Below, one piece after another: positions 17,063-25,223 of a stretch of DNA of 64,000 nt. A program made the translations under genes and the position numbers. The notes beneath the pieces are model-generated. The model ran no database searches. It was given only the letters and a program-made list of their open reading frames with translations, and had not been told where the DNA came from. Numbering within the stretch: position 1 is the stretch's first letter; each line of letters begins with the position of its first letter. Source of the stretch: Rikenellaceae bacterium (GTDB lineage: Bacteria > Bacteroidota > Bacteroidia > Bacteroidales > Rikenellaceae); the NCBI GenBank assembly GCA_017936385.1, contig JAGBFQ010000023.1, positions 62,001-126,000 of the forward strand. The letters are read 5' to 3'.

Positions 17063-18736
17063 TTACTCCGCGATTTCGATGTTTTGGCAGTTCTCGACGC
17101 GGACGTAGTTCGGGTGGGTGGTCATATTGTTGCTGACCTCGACATTCTCGGCGTCCCGCAGAAGGACTGCTACACGTTTGTCGGTATCAAAAACGTTGTT
17201 GCGTATTACGATATTTCGGTTCAGATAGGGCGGACGCTCCAATGCCTCGGTGCTCAACGTTATGCACGACGGCGCATCGGCACCCGACACGTAACCACAA
17301 TCCGTAATATAGTTATTCTCGACCAGCACATTCTCGGCAGGACCACTCTCGCGCCACCCAAGTTCCGCGCCCAACTTTATAGCCGTGAGCGTGCTGTTTT
17401 GGATGCAGTTACCGGCAATCACCACATCACGGCTCTTGATAAGAAACGAGCGAGCCAAGTGGCTGTGTACCGAGTTATTGAGAATACGCACGCGAGGGAA
17501 TCTGCTGCGGTTCCACATATAGTAGTCCGACGGATTTTCAAACTCAATGGGGCGGTCAAGGCCAACCTTCACAGTCCAATTCATCAGCGAGGTATCGACA
17601 CTTTGAACCACGTAGCGTGCCTGCTCGGCCATACTTCGGGAGTTAATAACCACCATCGTATCACCCTTCTGGGGGTAATCAAGCCACTGTGCGTGCAGGT
17701 CGGCACCTTCGATTCGCATCTCCACGCGGCCATCCTCCTCGGGATAGATTCGGTAGTAATAGCCGTGAATATTGGTGCAGTCGTCGCCCTGTCCCTTGAA
17801 CTTGGAGTTTTGAATTGTTACTGTTCCCGAGCAGGAGGTAAAGTGCGTAGCGTCGGTATTTGTCGAGATGACGCTCCCCGCCTCGGGCACAACTTGCAGA
17901 TTGTCAATCATAATATCCCGAGTCAGGTGTCCCACAACACCCATACCCGGTTGGCTGTGAATTTTCACATCGCGCAGAGTAATATCCTCACATTCACGAA
18001 TCATCACCGCAGGGCGATAGTGTCCTCCATGGCGCAACACAAAATAGTCGCCCACAGCAGGTTGCGCACTCGACTGAAAACGGATTTTACCCGCAGCAGT
18101 CAACTCCTTACTTTTGGCCCATCCCGTATAAAGACGATTACGAACGTGGTCGAACAGATGCAGACGACCCGTCACCCGCTCCGTGATAAAGCCATAGCGT
18201 ACCGTATCAAACTCGGCATCGAACCACTCCTTGGTACTCTCCACCACACGGCCAATGGTTGCGGGCGGGCGATTATATCGAATCGAAATGCCCTCGATGG
18301 TCACCCCTTCGGCCCGTTCAATCGAAAGCACCTCATACCAGCCGTGCAACATCAGGGTTGCCCCTTGGGCCTTGATGGTCGTATTGTCACACCCAGCCAA
18401 TTCCACAGCCTTGACATAGGGCGCATCGGGGCGGAACAGAGTCGCTTGAACCCTCTCTCCATAAGCTCCGCTAATAGCTTCAAACTCGATTTTCCGAGCC
18501 AGCGGATGGTCTATATCATATTGTCCTGCGGGAAAGCGGAGTGTCGTTCCCGGATTCTCGCGGCAGTAGTCCGTAGCCCTGCGCAGCGCCTCGAAGTCGT
18601 TCTGTCCATCATCGGGCAGAGCCCCGAACTTCTCGACCGACACCTCTCGTTGCGAGATGTCACCACACGCACCCAGCAGCACACCCACCGAGCAAACAGC
18701 CAATTTTGCTATCTGTTTCAGACTCCAGCCAGCCAT
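17063..18736 (-). CDS. Beta-helix lipoprotein, GH110-like (alpha-1,3-galactosidase family candidate)
   Basis: 557 residues with a lipobox ending at Cys24 (VGVLLGAC), so probably a membrane-anchored lipoprotein. The rest is a right-handed parallel beta-helix: an N-terminal GALPDDGQNDFEALRRAT segment typical of pectate-lyase folds, then many short rungs such as VTIQNSKFKGQGDDCTNIHG. The TNTDATHF / GQGDD-TN-HG pattern recalls family GH110 exo-alpha-1,3-galactosidases, which cut terminal galactose from blood-group-B-type glycans. I assign the family from memory of these motifs and cannot align it, so substrate is uncertain. It begins 35 bp after the yitT-like gene and probably shares its transcript. 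Confidence 0.6.
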   Translation of the reverse strand: MAGWSLKQIAKLAVCSVGVLLGACGDISQREVSVEKFGALPDDGQNDFEALRRATDYCRENPGTTLRFPAGQYDIDHPLARKIEFEAISGAYGERVQATLFRPDAPYVKAVELAGCDNTTIKAQGATLMLHGWYEVLSIERAEGVTIEGISIRYNRPPATIGRVVESTKEWFDAEFDTVRYGFITERVTGRLHLFDHVRNRLYTGWAKSKELTAAGKIRFQSSAQPAVGDYFVLRHGGHYRPAVMIRECEDITLRDVKIHSQPGMGVVGHLTRDIMIDNLQVVPEAGSVISTNTDATHFTSCSGTVTIQNSKFKGQGDDCTNIHGYYYRIYPEEDGRVEMRIEGADLHAQWLDYPQKGDTMVVINSRSMAEQARYVVQSVDTSLMNWTVKVGLDRPIEFENPSDYYMWNRSRFPRVRILNNSVHSHLARSFLIKSRDVVIAGNCIQNSTLTAIKLGAELGWRESGPAENVLVENNYITDCGYVSGADAPSCITLSTEALERPPYLNRNIVIRNNVFDTDKRVAVLLRDAENVEVSNNMTTHPNYVRVENCQNIEIAE

Positions 18737-18771
18737 ACCGTCATCACGGTTTTATTTTTTTGCGGCTCCTC

Positions 18772-19776
18772 TTAATCCTCGCTCAAAGGTTGGAATCCCT
18801 CACCCAAAGTTTCGTGAGCATCGGCCACAACCATAAACAGCGTCGGGTCTATTTTACGCAGACGTTTTTTGACCTTTGTCAGTTCGCGCTTGGCAACCAC
18901 CAGGAATATCATGTCCTTCGGCGCCTTGGTGTACATACCCGAGCTCTTGATATAGGTAGCACCGCGTTGCAACTCCTCCAAAATAAACTGCTCGATTTCG
19001 GGTTGGTGACGCTCGCTGACGATAAACATAATTTTCGAATCGTTGGCGCCCTCTACCACGTAGTCCAAAATCTTGACTGCCACATAGATAGTTACCATCG
19101 AGTACAAAGGCAGAATCACATCCTCGCCATTCATTCCGCACAACACAATGATACTGCACGCAACAACAAATATATCGGCAGCCATAACGCCCGTACCGAA
19201 CGACGTATGCAAGTATTTTTTCATAAACATCGACACAATGTCGGTACCACCCGTAGTCGCGCCCGCGCGAACAACAATTCCGACACCCAAACCGATAAGT
19301 ACAGCACCACACAGAGCTGCCAACAGCATGTGGTCACTCAGATTGAGCATTCCACCCAACAGTGTTTCGGCCGTCTGAACCGATGGGTCGGGATAGACCA
19401 AACGCGGCAACACCAACATCCACACCGGATTCAACAGACAGGCATAGACCGTGCGTATTCCGAATACGGGACCGAATACCAAAAACGCCGCCGTAAGCAA
19501 TGGAATATCCATCATATAACCGAACCAACCGATTTCGATGTTCGGGAACAGTTCATGCAGCACCACCGCCATACCCCAGATTCCTCCGGGAGTAAGTTTG
19601 TAGGGGTACATAAACAGCACAAAACCGAACGACAGAATAAGCGTTCCGATGGCAATCCACAGCCACGACAACCACCATTCGCGCGATTGCAAATCCTCTT
19701 TGGTCACAAAACGGAATCCGCGCCACTTGTCGGCCACAGATGCCCAAAATCCTTTAGTTTGTTTATTTTCTGTCAT
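18772..19776 (-). CDS. YitT family membrane protein
   Basis: 334 residues. A soluble N-terminus of about 35 residues precedes five to six TM helices (about 38-255: LWIAIGTLILSFGFVLFMYP, GGTDIVSMFMKKY). A C-terminal DUF2179 domain follows (about 260-325: SKIMFIVSERHQPEIEQFI, YTKAPKDMIFLVVAKRE). Function of the family is unknown; transport has been suggested. It has its own promoter at 19804 and is followed at 35 bp by the GH110-like gene. Confidence 0.9.
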   Translation of the reverse strand: MTENKQTKGFWASVADKWRGFRFVTKEDLQSREWWLSWLWIAIGTLILSFGFVLFMYPYKLTPGGIWGMAVVLHELFPNIEIGWFGYMMDIPLLTAAFLVFGPVFGIRTVYACLLNPVWMLVLPRLVYPDPSVQTAETLLGGMLNLSDHMLLAALCGAVLIGLGVGIVVRAGATTGGTDIVSMFMKKYLHTSFGTGVMAADIFVVACSIIVLCGMNGEDVILPLYSMVTIYVAVKILDYVVEGANDSKIMFIVSERHQPEIEQFILEELQRGATYIKSSGMYTKAPKDMIFLVVAKRELTKVKKRLRKIDPTLFMVVADAHETLGEGFQPLSED

Positions 19777-19803
19777 AAAAACCTCACTTGGTTAAAAACG
19801 CAA

Positions 19804-19811
19804 CAAAATTA
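19804..19811 (-). promoter_or_regulatory. yitT-like gene promoter -7 box (TAATTTTG)
   Basis: A minus-strand consensus match with a TTG 20 bp upstream, 27 bp before the start codon. Confidence 0.65.
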
Positions 19812-19839
19812 CAAAATTCAGTTAAAACTTACAACACGC

Positions 19840-19876
19840 AAGAGCAGATTGCGGCATTTTTCCACAACCTGCTCTT
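19840..19876 (-). terminator. Hairpin downstream of pyrF
   Basis: A 12-bp stem AAGAGCAGGTTG / CAATCTGCTCTT (one G-T) with a 13-nt loop. The T tract after it is poor, so termination is likely but not certain. Confidence 0.5.
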
Positions 19877-19958
19877 CATTATTATTTGGTTTAGGTATAT
19901 TCGGTCGGGGTTCTCGCCCGCCACTTTCTGAACGTGCCTAAGGTTTTGTCGGCACTTC

Positions 19959-20783
19959 TTATAAATATTGCTCCAGTAGTTGTGCCATTTCGGCCTGCAT
20001 CTCGGCAGCCTTTTGGCCGGCAACCTCGGCGTAACGCTCGCTCTTATCGGCATAGATAATGCCACGCGACGAGTTCACCAATAGTCCGCACTGCGAATTC
20101 ATACCATAAGCGGCAACATCCTTCAGACTACCACCTTGAGCACCTACACCCGGAACGAGCAGGAAGTGATTGGGCACAATCTGACGAATCGACTCCAACA
20201 TAAATGCTTTGGTCGCACCCACTACGTACATGGTGTTGTTCTCATCGCCCCACTTTTTCGAGGTCTCAAGCACCATCTCATACAGACGGCGACCGTCGGC
20301 CATACGTTGCATCTCGAAGTCATCGGCACTTGGGTTCGAGGTCAAAGCCAAAATCACGCTCCACTTACCCTCATATTTAAGGAAAGGTGCAACGGTATCA
20401 AGACCCATATATGGTGACAAAGTCACAGCGTCTGCTAAATTGGTATCAAAAAACGCCTTGGCATACTGCTCCGAGGTATTACCGATGTCGCCACGTTTAG
20501 CGTCGGCGATAATCATAATTTCGGGATAGTTCTCGCGGATGTATTCACACGTCTGCTCAAAGCAACGCATACCCTCGGCACCTTGCACCTCATAGAATGC
20601 CAAGTTGGGTTTATAGCACACCGTATAGGGTGCGGTTGCATCGATGATGGCTTTGTTGAAAGTCAGCGCAGCATCGGGTTGTCCCTTCAGGCACTCGGGG
20701 ATTTTGTTAAGGTCGGTATCAAGACCCACGCACAGAAAACTGCGTTTGGCTTTGATTTGCTCGAAAAGTTGCTCGGCGTTCAT
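19959..20783 (-). CDS. pyrF: Orotidine 5'-phosphate decarboxylase
   Basis: Converts OMP to UMP, the last step of de novo pyrimidine synthesis. 274 residues from the ATG at 20783, the longer group-3 form common in Bacteroidota. Hallmarks are [14 protein letters not shown], the catalytic [20 protein letters not shown] and [14 protein letters not shown]. The longer in-frame start at 20849 is rejected because it runs into the prfA coding end. It lies 22 bp after prfA and is probably co-transcribed. Confidence 0.96.
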   Translation of the reverse strand: MNAEQLFEQIKAKRSFLCVGLDTDLNKIPECLKGQPDAALTFNKAIIDATAPYTVCYKPNLAFYEVQGAEGMRCFEQTCEYIRENYPEIMIIADAKRGDIGNTSEQYAKAFFDTNLADAVTLSPYMGLDTVAPFLKYEGKWSVILALTSNPSADDFEMQRMADGRRLYEMVLETSKKWGDENNTMYVVGATKAFMLESIRQIVPNHFLLVPGVGAQGGSLKDVAAYGMNSQCGLLVNSSRGIIYADKSERYAEVAGQKAAEMQAEMAQLLEQYL

Positions 20784-20805
20784 TGCTGTATAATTTTGTG
20801 AATAA

Positions 20806-21891
20806 TTACAAGTTGCTCTCTTTGAGTCGCTCGGCGTTCTCTGCCACAATCAGGTGGTCGATGCAGTCCTGAATGTCGCCATCCATAAATGCTCCGAGGT
20901 TGTAGATTGTGTAGTTGATACGGTGGTCGGTGATACGTCCCTGCGGGTAGTTGTAGGTACGAATCTTGGCACTACGGTCACCTGTCGACACCATGGTTTT
21001 ACGTTTCGAAGCGATTTCGTCCAGATATTTCTGATACTCCAGGTTGAAGATACGGGTACGCAACTCCTCCAACGCTTTGTCGAAGTTCTTGAGTTGCGAC
21101 TTTTGGTCTTGACACTGCACTACGATACCTGTGGGGATGTGGGTAAGACGGATTGCCGAATAGGTGGTATTCACCGACTGACCACCGGGGCCCGATGCAC
21201 AGAACGTATCCTTACGAATATCATTCATATTCAGCTCAATATCAAACTCCTCGGCCTCGGGCAACACTGCCACCGAAGCTGCCGAAGTGTGAACACGACC
21301 CTGAGTTTCGGTTTGGGGCACACGTTGCACACGGTGAACACCCGACTCATACTTAAGCGTTCCGTACACACCCTGACCGATAACCTTCAGCACAACCTCC
21401 TTATAGCCACCCGAGGTACCCTCGCTCTGGGAGTTGATTTCGTACTTCCAGCCTTTGGTTTCGATATAGTGAGTGTACATACGCAGCAGGTCGCCGGCGA
21501 AGATTGCAGCCTCGTCGCCACCCGTACCACCACGGATTTCGAGGATTGCATTCTTGTCGTCTTGAGGGTCTTTGGGAATGAAGAGCAATTTGATTTCCTC
21601 CTCCAAGATGGGGAGTTTAGGCTCAAGTTCGGCCAGCTCAAGGCGAGCCATTTCGCGGAACTCCTCGTCCTTCTCGTTGGCCAAAACATCTTTGGCCTCG
21701 GCGATGTTGTTATATACTGTTTTGTAGTTTTCGCAGGCGGCGATAATGGGTTGAATCTCTTTGTACTCTTTGTTGAGTTGTACAAACTGTTTCATATCGG
21801 CCAGCACGGCGGGGTCGGTGATTTTTTGGGAAATCTCCTCAAAGCGTGCTTTCAGGCCGTCGAGTTTGCTGAGAATAATGTTGTCTGCCAT
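20806..21891 (-). CDS. prfA: Peptide chain release factor 1
   Basis: Reads UAA and UAG stops and triggers peptide release. 361 residues from [10 protein letters not shown]. The GGQ loop is visible in [17 protein letters not shown], with the N-terminal coiled-coil domain at about 1-105 and a basic C-terminal tail. The start at 21891 is chosen because its promoter (-7 box 21915-21922) lies just upstream of it. The promoter region is shared with the divergent xseA. Relevant to the TAG codon in the ltaE gene of this window, since an intact RF1 argues against TAG reassignment. Confidence 0.96.
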   Translation of the reverse strand: MADNIILSKLDGLKARFEEISQKITDPAVLADMKQFVQLNKEYKEIQPIIAACENYKTVYNNIAEAKDVLANEKDEEFREMARLELAELEPKLPILEEEIKLLFIPKDPQDDKNAILEIRGGTGGDEAAIFAGDLLRMYTHYIETKGWKYEINSQSEGTSGGYKEVVLKVIGQGVYGTLKYESGVHRVQRVPQTETQGRVHTSAASVAVLPEAEEFDIELNMNDIRKDTFCASGPGGQSVNTTYSAIRLTHIPTGIVVQCQDQKSQLKNFDKALEELRTRIFNLEYQKYLDEIASKRKTMVSTGDRSAKIRTYNYPQGRITDHRINYTIYNLGAFMDGDIQDCIDHLIVAENAERLKESNL

Positions 21892-21914
21892 AAACGTTGA
21901 ATATATTTTGACCG

Positions 21915-21946
21915 CAAATTTAATGAAAGTTTGAGCAACCACCAAA
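21915..21946 (-). promoter_or_regulatory. prfA promoter
   Basis: The -7 TAAATTTG (minus strand, 21915-21922) and -33 TTTG (21943-21946) are 20 bp apart. It overlaps the xseA promoter. Confidence 0.65.
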
Positions 21947-21960
21947 TATTTGTATCTTTG
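21930..21960 (+). promoter_or_regulatory. xseA promoter
   Basis: The -33 TTTG (21930-21933) and -7 TATCTTTG (21953-21960) are 19 bp apart. The ATG follows only 12 bp later, so the leader is about 6 nt and the mRNA is nearly leaderless. Confidence 0.7.
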
Positions 21961-21972
21961 TAGCATGCGAAA

Positions 21973-23289
21973 ATGAGCACAACCGACCACATAACGCTCA
22001 GCCGACTCCAGCAGTTGGTTCGCCAGGGCATCGAAAGTGTTCTGCCACTACCCGTGTGGGTAAGTGCCGAGGTGTCCGACATCAAGGTCAACCGCTCGGG
22101 TCACTGCTACCTCGAACTCATTGAGAAGGGCGAAAGCGACGCCATTCCGCGTGCCAAGGCAAGTGCCGTTGTGTGGCGTAATCGCTGGGAGGCTTTGGCT
22201 GTGTGGTTTGCCTCGTCGACGGGCGCACCCCTTGGAGTGGGTATGAAGGTGCTGGTTAGGGTATCTCCCTCCTACCACGAACTTTACGGTTTCTCGCTGG
22301 TCATCAGCGATATCGACCCCACCTACACACTCGGAGATATGCAGGCGCAACGCCAACAAACCATCGACTCGCTGCGTGCCGATGGAGTGTGGGACATGAA
22401 CCGCGAATGTGCAATGCCCACGGTGTGCCAACGCTTGGCTGTGGTGTCATCGGCAACGGCGGCAGGCTACCGCGATTTCTGCAACGAACTCGGTGCATAC
22501 CCCTATCGTTTCGATGTGACGCTGTTCGAAGCGGTGGTGCAGGGACACGGTGCCGAAGAGTCTATTACGGCAGCTCTGAGTGCCGTGGCCGACAGGTACG
22601 AGGAGTTCGACGCAGTGGTGATTATTCGTGGTGGCGGCTCGACCACCGACTTGGCATGTTTCAACTCCTACATGGTGTGTAGCTACATCGCACAATTTCC
22701 GCTACCCGTGGTTACGGGTATCGGGCACGACAAGGACCAAAGTGTTGCCGACATGGTGGCACACACGGCGCTTAAAACGCCAACGGCCGTAGCTGATTTC
22801 TTAGGTTCGCAAGCCGCCGAGGTGGACGCCCGCCTTGTGGAGCTCGACCGCCTGCTGCGCGTATCTGTCGAAAATGCTCTGAACACCGAACGCACCCGCC
22901 TGACCGTTGCAAGCCATGCCACAAGCGAGGGTTGCGCACGTGTGGCGCGAGATGTGGAGGTACGCCTGCAAAGTCTGGGCGAACGTGTTGCACTGCTGTC
23001 GAAGGAGATTCTTACACGACAAGGCGAGCGCCTGGAACGCTACGACGAAGGTTTGAGGAGCACCTCAGCTGTACTTATGGAGCGTTTCGCCTCGCAGCTC
23101 GACTCCTTGGCAGGTGTGGTTGCGGCCAATGACCCGCAGCGAATCCTCTCGCACGGATTTTCGATTGTGCGCATTGGGGGCAAGACCCTAAAGAGTGTCG
23201 AACAAGCACAAAAGGGCGAAACTGCCGAAGTGAGCCTTGCCGACGGAACGATGAACGTAAAAATTACAGATATATGGAAAAAGAGTTAA
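21973..23289 (+). CDS. xseA: Exodeoxyribonuclease VII large subunit
   Basis: The catalytic subunit of ExoVII, which degrades single-stranded DNA. 438 residues: N-terminal OB-fold (about 5-105, LPVWVSAEVSDIKVNRSGHC), then the nuclease domain with FDAVVIIRGGGSTTDLACFN and VVTGIGHDKDQSVADMVAH, and a long coiled-coil region. It overlaps xseB by 16 bp. An ATG at 21965 is out of frame, so 21973 is used. Confidence 0.95.
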   Translation: MSTTDHITLSRLQQLVRQGIESVLPLPVWVSAEVSDIKVNRSGHCYLELIEKGESDAIPRAKASAVVWRNRWEALAVWFASSTGAPLGVGMKVLVRVSPSYHELYGFSLVISDIDPTYTLGDMQAQRQQTIDSLRADGVWDMNRECAMPTVCQRLAVVSSATAAGYRDFCNELGAYPYRFDVTLFEAVVQGHGAEESITAALSAVADRYEEFDAVVIIRGGGSTTDLACFNSYMVCSYIAQFPLPVVTGIGHDKDQSVADMVAHTALKTPTAVADFLGSQAAEVDARLVELDRLLRVSVENALNTERTRLTVASHATSEGCARVARDVEVRLQSLGERVALLSKEILTRQGERLERYDEGLRSTSAVLMERFASQLDSLAGVVAANDPQRILSHGFSIVRIGGKTLKSVEQAQKGETAEVSLADGTMNVKITDIWKKS

Positions 23290-23465
23290 GTTACGCCGAA
23301 GCTATTGCCGAGGTTGAGCAGATTGTTGCCCGCTTCGCCTCGGGCGGAATGGATGTCGACTCGCTGGCAGCTAATGTCAAACGTGCCACCGAACTGATTG
23401 CCGTGTGCCGCAAACGCTTGGCCAAGGCCGAAAAGGAGGTCGCCAAAATCCTCAAAACCGAGTAA
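23274..23465 (+). CDS. xseB: Exodeoxyribonuclease VII small subunit
   Basis: A 63-residue helical protein (YAEAIAEVEQIVARFASGG, then MDVDSLAANVKRATELI) that binds the coiled coil of XseA. The start lies inside xseA, 16 bp before its stop codon, indicating coupled translation. Length is normal for the family. Confidence 0.92.
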   Translation: MEKELSYAEAIAEVEQIVARFASGGMDVDSLAANVKRATELIAVCRKRLAKAEKEVAKILKTE

Positions 23466-23472
23466 ACGCACC

Positions 23473-24252
23473 ATGAAACGACTGATTAAATTTGCCCTCA
23501 ACCACATCCCGCGCCCCGTGGTGCAACGCATGGCCGGATGGGCTGTACCCATAATGGGCTTGGTCTACAAGGGTCACGGCCGTGAATGCCCCGTGTGTGG
23601 CAGCCGCTATCGCAAGTTCTTGCCTTATGGTTACACCGACGCCGGCTCGCGCGAAAATGCGCTGTGTCCGTCGTGTCTGTCACTCGAGCGTCACCGCATG
23701 CTGTGGATGTGGCTTGAGCGTAATACCGATATTATGACCTCACTCCCCGTCGTATTGCACGTTGCGCCCGAGGTGTGCCTGATGCGCAAGTTCCGTCGCG
23801 CCTACAAGGGGTGTCCCGAACGCTACATTACGGCCGACTTGGAGAGTCCGCTGGCCGACCTTCAGATGGATATTCAGGCTATTCCATTGGCCGACCAGAG
23901 TGTGGATGTAATCTTCTGCAACCACATTCTCGAACACGTCGAGGACGACCGCTTGGCTATGCGCGAGATGTGGCGTGTAATGCGTTCGGGTGGCTGGGGC
24001 GTACTGCTGTCGCCCGTTGATTTGTCGCTCGCCAAAACTTTTGAGGACGACACCATCACCGACCCCGAAGAGCGCACCCGAATATTCGGGCAGTACGACC
24101 ACCGTCGCAACTACGGACTCGACTACGCTGACCGCTTGCGCGAGGCCGGCTTCGAGGTCGAGGAGTGCGACTACTCTGCGGAGTTCACCCCCGAGGAGCG
24201 CGAACGCTACGGTCTGCGCCGCGAAATCATCTACGTCGTCCGCAAGGCATAA
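23473..24252 (+). CDS. Class I SAM-dependent methyltransferase with zinc-ribbon-like N-terminus
   Basis: 259 residues from the ATG at 23473, 7 bp after xseB. A four-cysteine region at about 35-75 (CPVCGSRYRKF and CPSCLSLERHR) looks like a zinc ribbon. A Methyltransf_11-type domain follows with VIFCNHILEHVEDDRLAM near 145. The first glycine-rich SAM loop is weak (VVLHVAPEVCLMRKF). Substrate unknown; relatives often sit among glycan-synthesis genes. It is the last gene of the xseA-xseB transcript, with a terminator 22 bp downstream. Confidence 0.85.
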   Translation: MKRLIKFALNHIPRPVVQRMAGWAVPIMGLVYKGHGRECPVCGSRYRKFLPYGYTDAGSRENALCPSCLSLERHRMLWMWLERNTDIMTSLPVVLHVAPEVCLMRKFRRAYKGCPERYITADLESPLADLQMDIQAIPLADQSVDVIFCNHILEHVEDDRLAMREMWRVMRSGGWGVLLSPVDLSLAKTFEDDTITDPEERTRIFGQYDHRRNYGLDYADRLREAGFEVEECDYSAEFTPEERERYGLRREIIYVVRKA

Positions 24253-24273
24253 CATCACCAAACTCAATAGTTA

Positions 24274-24307
24274 AGGGGCTGTTCAACCGTCAAGTCGAAC
24301 AACCCCT
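24274..24307 (+). terminator. Terminator of the xseA-xseB-methyltransferase operon
   Basis: The stem AGGGGCTGTTC / GAACAACCCCT (one mismatch) with a 12-nt loop is followed by TTTTTGT. Confidence 0.85.
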
Positions 24308-24383
24308 TTTTGTATTGCAGTCCCTCTCCTCCCAAACCTTTGGTAACGAGAGCAACAGCTATTCCTTGCGTTCTGCGCCCGAA

Positions 24384-24640
24384 GAAATCACCTCTTTTTC
24401 GCACAGAATGTGTATAAAAGTGAGATTTCAAGGCTTGCGATGTTTGCCAAACCGCAGCATACTAACGTATGTGAGGATTTGCAAACGAGTATAACGCAGA
24501 AATCACCTTATTTTTTTTCGCACAGAATGTGTATAAAAGTGGGATTTCAAGGCTTGCGAAGTTTGCCAAACCGCAGCATACTGACGTATGTGAGGATTTT
24601 TCATTGGGCGCGTAACGAAGAAATCACCTTGTTTTACAAT
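24384..24640. repeat. Array of two type-B palindromic repeats plus a partial third
   Basis: Units beginning GAAATCACCT start at 24384, 24499 and 24620 (periods 115 and 121). Each contains CGCACAGAATGTGTATAAAA, then a hairpin: GATTTC...GTTTGCCAAACCGCAGCATAC against GTATGTGAGGATTTGCAAAC...GAAATC. The apex CGCAGCATACT/CGTATGTGAG is the same as in the type-A repeats at 14127 and 37597. The array sits in the 394-bp gap between convergent genes and ends within about 7 bp of the slyD stop codon. Nothing else is seen in this gap apart from the terminator at 24274. Confidence 0.85.
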
Positions 24641-24646
24641 TTATAC

Positions 24647-25201
24647 CTAATCGTGGCAGCTACAATCACAATCCTCATCACAACTGCAATCGCCACCCTC
24701 GCAGCCGCAGCCACAGCCGCAACCACCTTGACCATTGAGTTGAGCCTCCTCCTCGGCAGTCAGCTCGCGAACCGAGATAATCTCACCCGAGAAGTTCAGA
24801 GTTTTACCCGCCATAGGAGCATTCAGGTCAATCTTCACGCTCTCGGCATCAACAGCCTTGACAACACCCATAAAACGAGCGCCATCTTGCGACTGCAAAG
24901 GAATTTGGTTGCCAATCTCCAACAGACCGTCCTCGATAACACCGTTAATCATGAAGGTCTCCTTGGGAAGGTCTACCACCATATCCTCGCGGTAGGGACC
25001 GTAGCCCTCCTCGGGAGTAAGGGTGAAGGCAAATTTCTCACCGGGCTCCAAACCCTCTACATTAGCCTCAAACTTGGGCAACAAGTAACCCACGCCAAAG
25101 GGGAAGGTCAAGGGGCGTTCGGGGGTCGATTGGTCTACAATCTCGCCCTCAACTTCGAGTTGGTATTGGAGCGAAACTACTGTTTTGTTTCCTGCTTTCA
25201 T
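24647..25201 (-). CDS. slyD: FKBP-type peptidyl-prolyl isomerase SlyD with cysteine-rich tail
   Basis: 184 residues. The FKBP half-domains flank an insert-in-flap domain (about 70-125: GYGPYREDMVVDLPKETF, IPLQSQDGARFMGVVKAV). A proline-isomerase core opens with VVSLQYQLEVEGEIVDQS. The last 26 residues are a metal-binding tail with nine cysteines and one histidine; E. coli SlyD has a mixed His/Cys tail that binds nickel. A role in folding and metal delivery is inferred from the family. It lies 22 bp after gcvP and is probably co-transcribed. Confidence 0.93.
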   Translation of the reverse strand: MKAGNKTVVSLQYQLEVEGEIVDQSTPERPLTFPFGVGYLLPKFEANVEGLEPGEKFAFTLTPEEGYGPYREDMVVDLPKETFMINGVIEDGLLEIGNQIPLQSQDGARFMGVVKAVDAESVKIDLNAPMAGKTLNFSGEIISVRELTAEEEAQLNGQGGCGCGCGCEGGDCSCDEDCDCSCHD

Positions 25202-25223
25202 TCTATTTTCTTATTTGAATTAA

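Noticed and set aside
17084..18775. A 563-codon plus-strand open frame opposite the GH110-like gene.
   Set aside because: The minus-strand frame has a lipobox and beta-helix repeats; the plus-strand frame has no domain and no promoter.
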